DNA of 64,000 bases from Edaphochlamys debaryana (taxonomy: Eukaryota; Chlorophyta; Chlorophyceae; Chlamydomonadales), in assembly GCA_016858145.1 (NCBI GenBank), contig JAEHOE010000122.1, positions 186,001-250,000 on the forward strand. The letters run 5' to 3'. The position numbers were made by a program, and so were the translations under genes. The notes beneath the pieces are model-generated. The model was not told the origin of the DNA and ran no database searches. It worked only from the letters and a program-made list of their open reading frames with translations. Numbering within the stretch: the stretch's first letter is position 1; each line of letters begins with the position of its first letter. Shown piece by piece: positions 35,301 to 42,117 of the stretch.

Positions 35301-35594
35301 GCGCCCCCACAGCCATACCCGCTACGGTAGCCATCCAACCCCCCTCCTCACCTGCATCTCCGTGGCGTCGCAGCCCACCTGACCCGCGGTCGACTCAGTG
35401 AGGCCGGGGATGAGGGACCGGACCACGGGCATGTCGCTGGCGGCGGGCAGGTCGGTGCGGCACTGCGGGCACCGGCCCCCCTCCAGCTTGACCGCACAGC
35501 CGCGGCAGATGCTGTGGCCGCAGGGGGCGCACAGCGGCGCGTGGAAGCCGGGGTCGTAGTCCTCCACGCAAACGGGGCACAGGTGGGCGACCAT
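20347..35594 (-). CDS. RING finger + ubiquitin-like protein, split by a retrotransposon in intron 2
   Basis: Three exons on the minus strand: 35594-35352, 35191-35095, 20471-20347; phases agree (243+97+125 nt, 154 residues). Residues about 6-50 form a C3HC4 RING finger: CPVC, then PLCAPCGHSICRGC, then CPQC. From residue 80 a complete ubiquitin-like fold follows, starting MQVFVRTMDGRTHNV, with EQRLIHWGQML in the middle and ending RMRGG then stop. Its length of about 75 residues matches ubiquitin, and the C-terminal GG is the very end of the protein. This suggests an E3-type RING plus an exposed ubiquitin-like tail; conjugation is inference. Intron 2 (35094-20472) is 14.6 kb because a 14.4-kb retrotransposon sits in it; the native intron would be about 250 nt. 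Donor GTGAGT and acceptor CTTCAG are intact, so splicing across is possible. Confidence 0.88.
20535..20584 (-). repeat. 50-bp terminal repeat, outer copy
   Basis: Forms the left end of the retrotransposon. It is identical over 50 bp to 21364-21413, which lies inside the element directly after the polypurine tract. It starts TGTCAGGACA on the plus strand and adjoins the ACCAT target duplication. Confidence 0.85.
20585..20921. mobile_element. Foldback element: two 100-bp palindromes in inverted orientation
   Basis: Two 100-bp units (20585-20684 and 20822-20921) each begin TGTCGGTGCCGAGG and end CCTCGGCACCGACA. Each unit is itself a near-perfect palindrome with a short spacer (GCTGCTCTGAGCGACGTC type), and the two units are inverted copies of each other. 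The 137-bp centre starts AAAGGGGG and ends CCCCCTTTT, extending the outer inverted repeat. The whole could fold as one long hairpin or two cruciforms. It sits between the 442-bp and 50-bp repeats at the element's 3' side and is absent from the right end. No coding capacity. Confidence 0.8.
20920..21361 (-). repeat. 442-bp terminal repeat, 3'-side copy
   Basis: Matches 34463-34904 over 442 bp with no gap seen by eye. In the element's direction it starts TGACAGAGCAC and is joined by two bases (GC) to the preceding 50-bp repeat, forming a TCCTGACA-GC-TGACAGAG junction. Confidence 0.9.
21364..21413 (-). repeat. 50-bp repeat, internal copy
   Basis: Identical to 20535-20584. In element orientation it directly follows the run of seven G's of the polypurine tract and directly precedes the 442-bp repeat. 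Confidence 0.85.
21414..21422 (-). other. Polypurine tract (plus-strand primer site)
   Basis: On the minus strand this reads AAGGGGGGG followed by AG. Its position immediately before the first 3'-side repeat is where Ty3/gypsy elements carry the polypurine tract. Confidence 0.6.
21611..23212 (-). CDS. Retrotransposon pol C-terminus: integrase tail, PHD finger, methyltransferase-like domain
   Basis: A 533-codon frame that continues the integrase reading frame after a 1-nt frame change near 23223-23227. Residues 1-130 carry the integrase C-terminal region (FELMYGAPP at the join; KFNVGDYVYV; REHVSNL-like end). Residues about 155-202 form a PHD finger with C4HC3 spacing: CEIC, CDGCGTGWHLYC, CPDC. 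From about 375 to 505 is a SAM-methyltransferase-like fold: VILDPCAGDETLANALRARG (motif I), SWLIISAPHPELLPFW where an N/S/D-PP-Y/F catalytic motif would be expected, and IITGDTCGYVNGKPGAWLLV. The catalytic motif is not canonical, so activity is doubtful. PHD fingers usually read histone H3 tails, so a role in targeting insertion is a reasonable inference. Confidence 0.75.
   Translation of the reverse strand: MYGAPPAVPLGAAELWAEAIDPEADPQRADQLVMLRSHNVQQAAPFNGQNLLTAQWRDRHNYARVRAGGYKPRFTKFNVGDYVYVILRNQNNTLQLPVRDTVLRIVAVSPEGVAELMGRDGTIRKEHVSNLAPCHLQDLDPIVDPRIAVPPLDLPCEICAFPGDESKMVMCDGCGTGWHLYCLRPPLQRVPRGTWTCPDCHARGVTPATIDQLPAPVPREAPQPQIFPSAQARRRLSEAKALEGVPCSRKVRDPATNTFVNRRGTLHYKSDEPHSRPIEARYTDGTAERLTLRAAKACAQPSTTALVTAAGAPPLILPDTWDLSSPSARAAALLQLRSVPGLASSLPESFPTGTHPAPAEEALNLLLDHLDASRSPVILDPCAGDETLANALRARGYSVCANGGRATEAPGWPRLDPLQPGTYRRLATPGESWLIISAPHPELLPFWLPLAVAMVPLVVAFIPRRMLTAPPDAWAALLNAFTEDERLAIITGDTCGYVNGKPGAWLLVFRDATLRAQLMRGIGKGRAGHWVHA
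23217..34502 (-). CDS. Retrotransposon Gag-Pol polyprotein (3761 codons)
   Basis: Open for 11.3 kb. The frame opens inside the 442-bp repeat without an ATG; its first ATG is at 33641 (MGDRNC), so the start is unresolved (non-AUG start or spliced leader possible). Order with rough residues: Pro/Ala/Ser-rich N-terminus; gag-like helical region 290-600; CCHC knuckle CSFCNAKHHSVDFC about 616; Arg/Ser-rich stretch 1320-1390; protease-like region 1820-1940 with VDMGLTGA where D-T/S-G is expected and GRPFLSLL at its end; hydrophobic segment FAIVMLVFLGCW about 2330; RT from 2485 with LFVDDAAVTG; RNase H 2840-2920 (LHTDFSN, YKGEMLA, LVTDHAPL); a C5-methyltransferase-like region 3118-3285; integrase zinc domain HHRLGHWG..CPLC about 3548; DDE core WHVDLAGP, VVTDGGTEF, NGAAERVV. 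It ends at TGA 23217 after an apparent 1-nt frame change. Confidence 0.88.
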   Translation of the reverse strand: MSPGTACVFARRFASDFSFVRWRRALRTSRLNRSGLRPRCDLASKEVSRKSKQQTASGADRRGPAAAPLPIPQLTPVSTTASRAAARELRRQEEQEANLPIDRLAALLNARSAGTPIRSAPASPTRGRGFADPRTATTALRGNPLFEQDPTGSAGAGPSNSGGSGPSGSNSGGSAAGASSGPGPARVPSPPAPQPSAAGALPALTEELGHRLPAPPDVPGEQQDLGPGTAPADQAQPPQPAAAGALDLAPAEEGDGEQPPPAPALPAPAPAAQLAPRAPPRWSEDEDMGDRNCPSFDAKPTSLPAFLQSARLFVKQWAMSDRGDNKALIAELILAGMAGGLTKDGGNNLNLVVQGWCATEGAEALTEHKDKWTLLHAGVANPPEYKGQAKLPDLKLDACEYLLEALAKKFGREDPTSKKSYDNFGVEPLEDPMTAGARFLSIVRPISEASISRRVRTERWLRAVMESHWVKASFMNDTIKVSYLGKEDSDPTAWDLAKAIVRCHEIYSAFRVEQEAADSKVKDPKKFKAFATSAGPVSESTSAPGVGSADIARLSSQIERMANSVSALATHSGRQDHGKGYGGQAGGRQQQQQSSGGSKPRWPKAEPGPATGSTGDCSFCNAKHHSVDFCTANAKAGNLTALPGHPKSINMDNAWAELVRKKPEYAALLSAPRQQQPQGDRPRRQDYAKPKDNNRGKGNPQHAAYAAEASPYLQSQAPPAALHYGQGPASYGYGYGYSTPPPSSYGHSYGYGQGPQAPPAGAFASSASFRAPAAPPPGVPPPPSWPMGFGAPPFSHPPPSSYAPSTASALHTDVLSVAQHPYNSTFVTYVEYGTPGAALATSASVSQLGGGMSACNSVGTFASKETGPAVSPTGPPTPIQGQTVWPPQAPSTAAFNTTKEPMPASFRQLPPGPLPSSMRLPPVEQVSFSHMKDGSSNVRFGPMAPGKTAAALEILGKMMAELLDLLKAPEVVPEASALACSSTAATAGSKMEEIKQYLKSELASSLHYVDNSDPKRGAGLLKADGTLIFPPGIGPDTMCNTVGLMVQSLYENLGVKLEPCNAGVKSLRQSSRPLGIARVWNVITPGTASELRVCGDFLVVPDDWAAGLFTMLWGGPLFHQCGMLYDYYPRPHLRFRSGLHQGDETINGHVALVPAPPELEKVAASLRACYATALLPSEPSPPPVDEAEARLKTVSVHIPTVRFDPSDCARPLASALGLSDRRIRIWDWSPADGASVAFATSLDTAEELDEEEMLVYEDEELAEADARGELSGPQLEEVEPHHTQVPTSAASAPPKGGPEVQALATHDHPRRPASSRDEGRQSSRGRSRSRDRGAESRGRDHERERSGDRQPRRSGSGGAGGRRPSGSPQRSRSRSPGTPGRLSGSRRPCTLCSCLREATKLQAYRDLAVFPGHENYRGAGPRLGNPLRYPPWLRHSQDYCLLHALLGGPTLLRWTPELQDSLGSLDIKGFFQPINEVDLQPWPEDLPALPLAKAYDRGDKQLRHECRWTEEVLARMGPDLDRPRVSVYRQSERHVHSSTYFIGAYIDWCRKLRDWLAFKGQTIGWREQRPLPAPQPAPPPPRKERSRPPEVPPAAAAGPSTSATPQHDAAAAGPSGSAQVRNREALEAGAQAPPAVPSPKRQATAIPATRALPAAPEVAASADQGPRPAGAELAPKAPVLTAALASRYPYLPPPLPAPIVRDALVPPLPAEQPGSDPQALPASQQAYMWRRASAIMVGDVIFGEGCADTYQRYTEREAAVALPRPPPPVCVLASACYHGSSLTDDVTPMDRNDLCTGLLFGDNERSRWESQGLPKIEITCAGFDITSASYSVDMGLTGACCLMRQDLFNGVPVAVLQDTAVTTAGLYHEDEVIKVFGARGVKKSCYSTKRTARDVRIFINGTLGCDGAPGEPAAIMVQVPVAPVLPVEDLPYGIVFGRPFLSLLRANISVRTSGDEYWLSYPVDDTASWRTRLWLCNRYTDNAIRFCALASAPASSRGGVESEPESEPEPESKLSSSAKLLEPAPPLAAMPGDEQPDSASGNSGPGPAGKGDGKALPDSRYCATPRQLPFRVKANTPAKRSINGPGAAGLSPAAEPLEAGESPAPGAAGAESRAKASCFLPGCGLIDHDVYGVSFARALHLLCDLGARTIAYGATTFGIRVPLPHCPRAIARLIAASPVYGPVQPYDTFGANTTDTEDEDWHSTSSEEESDDDAELDEQLDDWMEHVQWRLGCMILRRVTRSINRKLARQARRELRRQEELRAQAFAAMEQARRRYLSLVKRQFLQQRAERWAATAGAKVSKPRYAPPDANTKSATPARWRLNSYKTFTFAIVMLVFLGCWRLSDATPNCVPHPAYPQGGRWLAPSWAQLEQSPATTPLEQAMRRIQLRDPAPPARRSPPQAPPAGSPSADTPLAEPPSTFVTGTAPANASSVERPAAPPTEPPDVAALGPSPANVTTPDGARAPPEDSTLVKQEAGYTLCIRPDMTEAQRDGLRVLFGKYDHLFARSLKDIGCYRGELGPVRLELKHNNPIFEAPRRHSAAERLVEDAKCRELYGADIIEPSNSTQYAMNVTLPRKKGIDGSYESNEYRYCADARRINAASVRDYFRPPAPEDLFDRILGAQFITKCDCRAAFNQLPLAEEDRDKTSFWWNNTLWRYKRLMYGAVNATAAWQRVLSHHVRKYGLQDCVYLFVDDAAVTGRTAEEHEQNLARFLAMLDEINIKLHPDKTVVAADKIEFLGHMVSADGLRPVQAKVAAIQAIQPPRSLTELQALLGLCNYYRCYIPRFACIANPLYELTKKGVTWGPETWRPRHQEALDQLKAEFSTNDRLLRKPDPNRQLILHTDFSNVGISAVLGQLDDEGHEYMVACISRSLNVHERNYTSYKGEMLAACWAMKMLRPYLIGPRFILVTDHAPLLWLMENQNLVGQYARWALLMQEYDFDVAHRPGQLHYNADTLSRSPLPSSADGSGARMDEDSDAKPPPPRLVPYPTVTPSAQPTALMSAVQVLALRAREEYSLLATVTGQGSALAPSPDEWLAGGNGTASDPVERFADPECTAAQLLTRQANLTANRVVREARDALRATSLSPPRPRRVAEGRTAALDTSLLSHHFLEHALTEGLVIVECGTSAATGLEACLRAGWTVRRYHTLGAPAQEHSLLRRRLGWLRASFPRQLRGSAVESPWAALPPGPLTNDHLLAASARSGQQWLVLGNLDSTLAPPDRVLELLGRLQELQPRLPPGFLLEREPPASVDTPFGTCLTLDTAAMGRAQHSLRAFCTNLAAPEHLRKVATSGAWSPGNLSAAAAAPSRRLPLCEAPLSEPYSACDVPGRPVTVFPPGNLATIQLASTASAVPSPLLPEEIAALTGLEPASLLERRNDGTLAVPSAIDALQQGLQTPAAARILLCAQALQRAFVTPHHMARMPPQQAPPAAPLGGGREIENNTAAQPAALVTTALQHHQSNEHWTSALVSAAADAQESRYCDPWEDQQLLHYLAQGTCPAGIVGEAARRVARRAINYRFDDRSNRLYRRMPNSTMREVPPPERRQAIIQEAHHRLGHWGARRTLCLVQNGYWWQGMSRDVEYVVQRCPLCDRANTVGNVTPPELHPLPIRGPFFRWHVDLAGPLTRTSSGYEYVMVCVEAWTKHVEMIPLRSKGSEEVANAFLANVLARFSAPAEVVTDGGTEFQGAFAALLEQCFIDHRHTSPNHPQANGAAERVVQVCKRSLRKYCAQYASAERWDEYLPWVLMGYRCSPQKSTGKSPV
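34463..34904 (-). repeat. 442-bp terminal repeat, 5'-side copy
   Basis: This is the right end of the element and the 5' end in its coding direction. It matches 20920-21361. It lacks the adjoining 50-bp repeat and foldback seen at the other end, and the Gag reading frame opens inside it. Confidence 0.9.
34905..35094 (-). other. Remaining native intron 2 of the RING-Ub gene
   Basis: About 190 nt between the exon-2 donor and the retrotransposon's right end. With about 60 nt on the other side of the element (20472-20530) it reconstructs a normal-sized intron. Nothing else seen in it. Confidence 0.7.
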
Positions 35595-36242
35595 GGTTGC
35601 GCAAGCGGATGCAGTGCAAAAGAGCGGCTGGGGAACTGCGTGTGCGCGCGGCAAACGGCCGTCGCAGGTCCCTGGGGGAGCTTTGGATGCGGTCCTCGGC
35701 CTTCGACCCTCCTCAGCGCGCTGCCTCGCCCTCGCCCTCACCGCTCAAACCCCGCCGTTGTCGCCTCCCCTCTGCCTGTCAACCATCGCCACTCGGGCGT
35801 GTTGAGGCGTACTGGTCCCTCGACATGGGGATGGCATGTCCCACTCGCCCCGGCCGCGCGCATGCAGCCCTTCTGAATTCATGTTATGGTCGTTTCTGCC
35901 CCGGGACAGCGGGGTAGTGAAGGTACGGCACCGTAACCACTGACCGACACGAACTGTTGGCGTCGGCGAGGGGAGTCGGGGCCTCGGGGGACGGCCGGGG
36001 AGGGGCGGGCCGGCACGGACCGGACACGCTCATCAGCTTGCGCAAACCCCGGCAGGTGCCGCCGACACGGCGCACACCACTTCAACCGTGTCGCAGTTTA
36101 CTTGTTTACGGTTCGCTTCCACTTCGGGTTAGCTGCGTTTTGTCGACAGCTCGTCGCACTTGCCGAGACTAGCGCACAACTCGGCACCCGCTCGCTCATA
36201 CTCCCAACGAGTCAATACCACGCTTGTCGAGATGCGATACCA
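35595..36242. promoter_or_regulatory. Shared upstream region of divergent RING-Ub and CD36-like genes
   Basis: A 648-bp gap between the RING-Ub ATG (35594, minus) and the CD36-like ATG (36243, plus). No coding exon recognised. The genes are head-to-head, so this is a candidate bidirectional promoter. No clear TATA box is assigned. Confidence 0.5.
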
Positions 36243-39200
36243 ATGATTCTAACCCGGGTTCTTGCCTGGACCGCATGCCTGAGCTCCGGGCTAGCCTTGG
36301 CGCTGCTGCTGCTGGGCATCTATGGACCGGGAGCAATTGAAGACGCCCTGCACCGAGGGGTGAGAGCCACACGCGACGGAGCGCGTCGGCGGGTCCGGAG
36401 GCCGGAGCATGCTCGCGCAGCAGACGTCGCCTCGGTCAAAGACGCGACCGGCGACCTGGACTTCTGCGTCAATCACAGCACCTTGGCGCTTGGCATCGCA
36501 GCTCGGACAAGCGCTGTGCGGGTTTCTTGCGCGCTTTGGCGGGGCCGAGGCCCCAGGTGTGTGCACACGTTGCCCCCACGACCCCCCTCCGCGCAGGTGG
36601 TGGAGAGCGTCGTATGGCGCCCCGACTCACCCCCTGAAGTAGACGGTGGGTGCAGTCATCACAGGATCCCCCTTGGTGCCGTTATCAACCCCTGCGTCCG
36701 TCAGGCGGAAACCTTCGTCACTTCGTTCCCACTTTGTCCCCTCCTTCCCTTTTTCCGCCCTCTTGTCGCGCAGCTCGCTTCCGGGGCCTGCCCGACCCCA
36801 ACGGCTTGCCCGACTACTTCCGCGTGTGGGCCTGGAACCTGACTAATCTGGACGATGTACGGCACAGGGGCGCCAAGCCCAAGATGGTGGGTGCTGCGGC
36901 TCCGGCTTGCGTAACACCAGGGTCCCAACCGCCAGGGATGGGGGAAGCCTACCGTATGCGACCTGAGGGCTGCCCTCCCTCCGTGTAGTCCGGGCACTCA
37001 GAGCTCCGAAAGAAGTTACGCCCGCGGTTCTGTACGTGAAGCTCCTGTGCACCTGCAACCCTCTTCCAGGTGGAGGTGGGCCCCCTGACCTACGTCAAGA
37101 CCCGGGTCAAGATCGACCCCATGTGGGACCGCCGCGGAAGGGTGACCGTCAAGGTGGGCTGGGCCCCAAGCCCAAGGGACGCATGCGTCGCATGCTACGC
37201 AGCAGAGCGCAGCGCACCGTGCAGCCCGTGGGGGCAGCAGACCCCGGGCCCACGGAGGAGGGGGGGTGCCGCCGTCTTCCAACGGAGGGCCACCTCGCTC
37301 GTGGGAACCTACGAACCGTCTCGTTGGGAAGGCTGCGGTTTAGCACTTCCTCTCCCAGTTCCGTTCCCCTCCCTTCCCATTCCACCTTGACAACCCCTCC
37401 CTCCCTCCTCCCTTTGCCCCCCACCTCCTCTCCATCCCCCCTGCCCCCTTCATCTCCACGGCCCTGACAGGAGGTGGACACGCACGTGCTGCGCCCCGAG
37501 CTGTCCGGCGCGGACCCCTCCGCCCCCCTGGTCACCCTCAACCTGCCCCTGCTGGGGGTGCTGGAGCTACTGCACGCGGGTGGGGGTGGGGGATAGAGGC
37601 ATTGGAGGGCAGTGGCTTGGGGCATGGGGCTTGGGGCATGGGGCTTGGGGCATGGGGCTTGGGGCATGGGGCTTGTGGTTGAGGGTGGGGGCATGCACCT
37701 ACAGTTGTGGAGTCGGAGGATCGATGCGATTCTAGGGGCTTGTGACAGCAGGGCCCGTGGCTCGAGTCTGGCGCTCTGCAAGCTCCCTGTTTGCCCCTTA
37801 CAACCCCTGCCGCAGTCACCGACGCGTCCCCCGCCATGCGGCCCTTGCTTGACGTACTGGTGGGTGTGGGGAGAGGGCAAGGGGGCCCGCGCGCCGCGAC
37901 CGGCTCCCTGCCTGCTTACAGCCCCTCCATCCCCGGCCCCAGATGCCCTGCACTTAGCCTTTATCTTACCCCCTTGCCTCTTACCCTGTCCATCCCTTCA
38001 CCCCCACGGTGCGCATCGGGCTCGCTGGCTGTCGCCAAACCTTCTCTTTCGCTTCGGTTCGCGCATATCGGCAATGGTCCCAGCTGCCGTGCACCCAGCC
38101 TCGTCCACACGGCCCCTTGCCTCTTACCCAGTCCATCCCTTCACCCCCACCCCTTCGCCCCCCTCCTTCTTAGGTGGGCGTGCTGTCCGCCTGGCGCGAT
38201 GACCACGTGGACGGTCTGTTCATGCGGCGGCCCATGGGGGAGCTCATGTGGGGCTACGAGGTGGGGGGTCAGGGAGGGGGCCTGGGGTGGGGGCACGGGG
38301 CGGTGGGTGTGTGGGGCGCGGGGCCTTCTTGTGGGGGCCAGCTTACTGAGCTCTGTAGAGCTTTCCTGCTCAGTAGCCTGGTGGGTGATTGCTTGGGCAG
38401 TGCTGAGGCATTGGATGCGCAGGGCGGCGAGGCATTCGCCTCCACGAACTGCTCGGGCGCGAAGGGCGTGTCCCTCCACCAAACCGCCCCTCCCGTTCCC
38501 AACCTCCCCAGCCGTCCCCTCACGTCCCCTCCCCTCCCCTCACCTCCCCTTTCTTGAGTTTCTTCCCTCCCCTCTGCTCCCCTCCCTTCCCCACTACCCC
38601 CCAGGACCTGCTGCTCCAGCGGCTGCAGGCCCTGCTGGGCCCCGACCTGGTCGCCAGCACGGCGGTGCGCCTGCTGCACAACGACACGGGGGAGGAGGAC
38701 GTGCGGGCCAACCAGGTGAGGGGGCTGGTAACCTATCGCTGGCCCTATGTAAGTAACTTGTTCAGGGTAAGTGCTGACCCTATCTTAGCCAGGGTAGGGA
38801 GGAGGGAACAGCAGGCAGGGCTGAGCGCGCAGTGGGCCCTTGGGGTGGCGGCAGATGTGGGCGGATGAGGGACATAGCCCCCCTCTTGGCTGCCTGGCGT
38901 TCCACCCTAGACATCCCCTCCCCCAGGTGCCCTGCGTCATTGACACCGGGTGGCGGCCCTCGGGCCCCGATGCATCCGCCACGGAGCCGGGGCCGCCGGG
39001 CGCAGCCGCCGGGCGCCGGGGCGGGCGCGGCTGGAGGCTGGGGTCGGCCCCCGCCGACCGCTTCGACGAGCACCGCATCTGGAACGTGAGGAGGGGCGTG
39101 GGGGCGGAGGGCGAGGAGCGATCCCATTTGGGCGCCTAGAGCAGGGGCGGCGGCGGGTGAAAGCGGTTCGGATGGGCGCTTGTAGCAGGAGCACGGTGCA

Positions 39201-41649
39201 TGGACAGCGGATGGGGCCAAGCCGTCATCTGGCGCATGTGGGCTTTGCGAGTCCCCGTGGGTCCCCCTCAACCCCCCTCCAGCCTGGCCCTAACGCCCCC
39301 CGCTCCCTCCTCTCCTCCCCCCGCCCGCCCCCCGCCCGCCCCCAGATCGAGGTGGAGCAGGGCTGGCACGAGGTGACCAGCTGGGGGCCCGAGTGCCCCG
39401 AGCGGGTGCGGGGGACGGACGCCTTCCAGTTCAGGCCGGGGCTGCGCAGGGGCGAGGCGCTGCGCGTGTGGATCGCGGAGCTCTTCAGGTGGGGGCCTGG
39501 AGCGGGCCTGGGATGGGCCTGGGGCGGGCCTGGTCGGGGCAGACAAGGGCCCGAGGAAAGACACGGCGTGCGGGCTCGAGTGCAGGTTGACACGCCCTGC
39601 GGAGAGGTGCTCGCCACCCTCCGCGAAGCCGCGTGACGGACACCGCCCAGCAGTATCAGCACTGTCGTCGTGTGGCTGCAAGTGCCACCCCGACGGCGCC
39701 CCCTGCCTGCTACCCCGCAGGTCCGCGGCTCTGCGCTACGAGGAAGACACGGAGCTGCACGGAGTCACCCTGTGGCGCTACAAGCCGGTGAGGGAGTTGC
39801 GGACTGCCTTGCGGAGGAGTGTTTTGTTTAGGGCGTGCGTGCACCTGTGCCAGCGGTCTTGCCTTGGGTCCGCAGTGCTCCTCAGCAACGACCCAGGCCC
39901 TTGCAACCTCCGCTTCCTCTATGCCGTTCCCTCTTCACCCCCCGCCCACCTCCGTCCTTGCCCGTCGCACCTCTCCAGGACCCGCGCGAGGGCGAGGTGG
40001 ACCCCTGCCACTACCAGACCATACGGGGCCTGGCCAACGTCAGCATCCCCTCCGCCGTGGGGCCCAACGGCAACGCCTCCGCCCCCGCGGCCCACGGGGT
40101 GCCCGTGCTCATGTCCCTGCCGCACTTCTGCCTGGTGGGTACCGGCACGGAGTCGTTGGTGGTTGACCGTTGTGCTTGACGGGTGTATGGCGGTTGGGGG
40201 GTTGGGCAGCTGGGCTGTGTGTTGGTAGGGGTGGTTGGGGGCCGCGGGTTTGAGGGGCCGGGCTGAGTTTGCGTGGTTCATGCCTGCCATCCTATGACGG
40301 CAGGCGTGTCAGCACCACCTCACGTCATGCCGGGTCGTCTGCGTGTGAACCTCCTGCTTCCCAGCCCTCATTTCTGTCCAGCACACACTCACTCCCCCTT
40401 GCGCCTGCGCCTGCACCTGGACCTCGCAAGCTCTGTGCTCACAGGGCTGCTACCCCCTGCCATTCCTCCCCTCTCCTCCCCCCTCTCCCCAGGTGGACCC
40501 CTCCGTGACTGGGGCGCTGGAGGGCCCCGCCTGTGACCCCGAGCGCCACTCCACCTTCATCGACGTGGAGCCAATCACGGGTGCGTGCTGCGCGTGGCGT
40601 GCGTGCTGTGTGCTCCACATGCGTGCTGTGCTTGACACCCATCGGGAGGCGGCCCTTATACTTCGCAACCCCCGCCAAGGGCCGTGCCTGGCTCAATACC
40701 GTCTGTGGGGTCTGCTTCACCGGACACCTCACGCCCCACGCCGGCCCCCACCCCGTGGCCACCGCAGGCGCCACGCTGCGTGCTGCCAAGCGGCTGCAGA
40801 TGTCGTCGCAGCTCACCGACTCTGCGCGGGCCACCCTGGAGCCATCCATCCCCACGCCCCTCATCCTGCCCGTGTTCTGGGTCGAGGAGGCGTCACAGGT
40901 GCGTGGGATACGGTACTGCTGGGGGTGGGCTGGGGCGTGGTGCTGGGGAAGGGGGATTGATGGCAAGAGGATTGAACGGAAGCCAGCGAGGAGGGCAAGG
41001 CGCGGGGCAACAGGCCGGGGAAGCGCTTACGGTGCGTGGGCACTACCCCTGACGCCCCTACCCGACTGATGGATGGCACCCTGGGTGGACGTGTCCGCCT
41101 ACGGGGCGGTCTGGGGGCACGTGGCCATGTGGTCGCTATCCGCTCTGAACCCGCCGACCGGCCTCGCACCGCCCCTGCAACCGCCCCCAGGTTTCGGAGC
41201 CACAGGCTGCAGCGTTCCGCGCCAAGGTGTACGGCGTGCTGGGCTGGAGCTCGTTCGTACGCAAGTGGGCCCTGCCGTTGGCGGTTGCGTCGGCGGCGGT
41301 TGGCGTGGCGGCGGCGGGTGCCATGGCCGCTCGGCTCTGGGCCGGCGGGGCGACTCCAGGGCCCGACGGGTGGGTCCGGCTGCGGCCAAACCGGGCGGCC
41401 CCGAGGGTGCCAAGGGAAGCGGGGGACACTGGGACGTTGCCGGGGCTGATTGGTGGGGTCGACGCGGCAACCCGGGCTGCTGAGTCGGGGCAAGTGGGCG
41501 GGGCAGGGGTGGCAGGCGGGGTGGGCGGTGAGGAGGAGGGGCGGCCAGCGGAGGCCGATGGGGCCGAGGCTCAGGGGTCTGGCGGAGGTCTGACCGTGCC
41601 CCTCTTAGGTGGAGGCGGAGGCGGAGACGGGGCGGAAAGGGGGAGCTAA
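36243..41649 (+). CDS. CD36/LIMP-2/SR-B family membrane protein
   Basis: Class B scavenger receptor-like two-pass membrane protein of about 638 residues; the family binds or transfers lipids at the plasma membrane or lysosome. 15 exons: 36243-36359, 36597-36645, 36774-36886, 37070-37153, 37471-37579, 37816-37859, 38174-38260, 38605-38715, 38927-39085, 39346-39488, 39721-39787, 39979-40134, 40493-40580, 40768-40898, 41191-41649; all phases agree. An N-terminal membrane segment (CLSSGLALALLLLGIYGP) is followed by the family signature FRVWAWNLTN, KPKM-VEVGPLTYVKTR and ELMWGYE. A large Cys-containing ectodomain follows (CVIDTGW; CHYQTIRGL; LPHFCL; LPVFWVEEASQ). The C-terminal membrane segment is LPLAVASAAVGVAAAGAMAA, followed by an unusually long Gly-rich cytoplasmic tail of about 90 residues. 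ATG 36243 is the first Met before the signal-anchor. Confidence 0.9.
37614..37676 (+). repeat. 15-bp minisatellite GGCATGGGGCTTGGG in CD36-like intron 5
   Basis: Four to five nearly perfect tandem copies of a 15-bp unit in the intron following exon 5. Probably polymorphic; no further function seen. Confidence 0.8.
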
Positions 41650-41822
41650 CGCAGAAGGGAAGTGGCGGGGGCAGGGGCGGGGGCAGGGGCGGGAGGCGGC
41701 GGCGAGTTCGTACCCGGAGGATGTGCGGAGTAACCCGGTGGGGTGCCTCGCAGGTGGGTGATGAGCTCCCAACTCATACCGTACGGGGCACCCAGCAGGA
41801 TGTGTTTCGCGACATGGCGATT

Positions 41823-41827
41823 TGTAA
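41823..41827 (+). terminator. TGTAA polyadenylation-type signal (CD36-like gene)
   Basis: TGTAA lies about 175 nt after the CD36-like stop codon, inside the small palindrome GATTTGTAACAAATC. It fits the green-algal polyadenylation signal. Confidence 0.6.
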
Positions 41828-42117
41828 CAAATCTGGTTTTGAGTTGTCGTACACGTCGAGTGCAGATGGTTCGAACGGCCGTCGAACTCCGTCGAACTTT
41901 TGGATAACGCTCCGCGTGTAAAGCTTTCTTATCGCGCGGATAGCGAAACGGCTTGCGCATTGGGTGAAACTTGCCGGGGCTGCGCGGTCCGACCGGTAGA
42001 AGCCTGAAGACTTCACTGGAGTCCATAACCCTGCCTCTGAAACAACGAATGCGCGATCCAATACTCATATCTACCTAGCTACCTAGCTAAGAGGGCGCGC
42101 GCACACGCACGCCTGCC

